DNA of 5,101 nucleotides, from contig JAZLMM010000044.1 of NCBI GenBank assembly GCA_045598705.1, forward strand, positions 1 through 5,101. The letters are read 5' to 3'. The stretch is from Scatonaster sp045598705 (GTDB lineage: Bacteria; Bacillota; Clostridia; Saccharofermentanales; Saccharofermentanaceae). Shown here one piece after another: positions 5,072 to 5,101 of this stretch. The translations under genes and the position numbers were made by a program. Each line of letters starts with the position of its first letter. Positions within the stretch are counted from its first letter, which is position 1. The notes under the pieces were generated by a model that worked only from the letters and a program-made list of their open reading frames with translations, was not told the DNA's origin and made no database searches.

Positions 5072-5101
5072 CTTTCAGTTTGGTGATCTGTTCTCTTTCC
5101 T

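Noticed and set aside
5037..5080. Resemblance to a TPP riboswitch (CTGATG ... ACCTGATCT)
   Set aside because: The conserved TAATGCCAGCGTAGGGA portion and the P3 arm are missing, so the match is limited to a short common string.
5064..5101. Possible 3' end of a minus-strand gene (ending ...ITKLKVA, TGA at 5066-5064)
   Set aside because: Only 11 codons are visible, which is too few to distinguish from chance, and the stop falls inside a hairpin arm. It is worth checking with sequence beyond 5101.
1..5101. tRNA, rRNA, CRISPR array, transposase or integrase genes
   Set aside because: No T-loop-like GTTCRANNC with cloverleaf, no regularly spaced identical repeats, and no transposase-like frame were seen on either strand.

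Overview
The window looks like chromosomal DNA from a Gram-positive Firmicute, most likely class Clostridia. The reasons are strong AGGAGG-type ribosome binding sites, a lipoprotein signal peptide followed by a Ser/Thr/Glu-rich tether, an LplA/LplB/YtcP-type carbohydrate ABC importer without its own ATPase, and a Clostridia-style GGGACTGTCTC terminator hairpin. The genus cannot be fixed from the sequence alone. All four genes I support are on the minus strand.

Right to left, in the direction of transcription: 4830-5101 has no gene. It holds a near-perfect 65-bp inverted repeat (4833-4897) and a block (about 4955-5071) whose base pairing looks like a structured RNA of unknown identity and strand. 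A good sigma-A promoter lies at 4752-4780, with a TTGTC/GACAA dyad on the predicted start site. A leader of about 220 nt follows, with two adjacent extended hairpins. The apical loop of the second hairpin is complementary over 13 bp to the Shine-Dalgarno region of the first gene.

The operon is lplB-type permease (4525-3569), ytcP-type permease (3555-2701), a 157-nt gap, then the solute-binding lipoprotein (2543-780), closed by a perfect hairpin at 692-719. The lipoprotein captures a sugar, probably an oligosaccharide, outside the membrane. The two permeases form the channel. The ATPase must come from elsewhere, by analogy with MsmX. Nothing in the window fixes the sugar.

Left of the operon is a 64-residue type IV prepilin-like protein (416-222) with its own ribosome binding site, a candidate promoter and a rho-independent terminator at 143-175. 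Around it are open but start-less frames (about 468-690 and 52-225) that may be chance or decayed coding sequence. A long hairpin followed by a T-run at 26-98 probably ends a plus-strand transcript entering from outside the window, so the left edge looks convergent.

The best candidate for something undescribed is the leader of the transporter operon (4533-4709): a riboswitch-like architecture with a possible SD-sequestering pseudoknot. It matches no RNA class I recognise.
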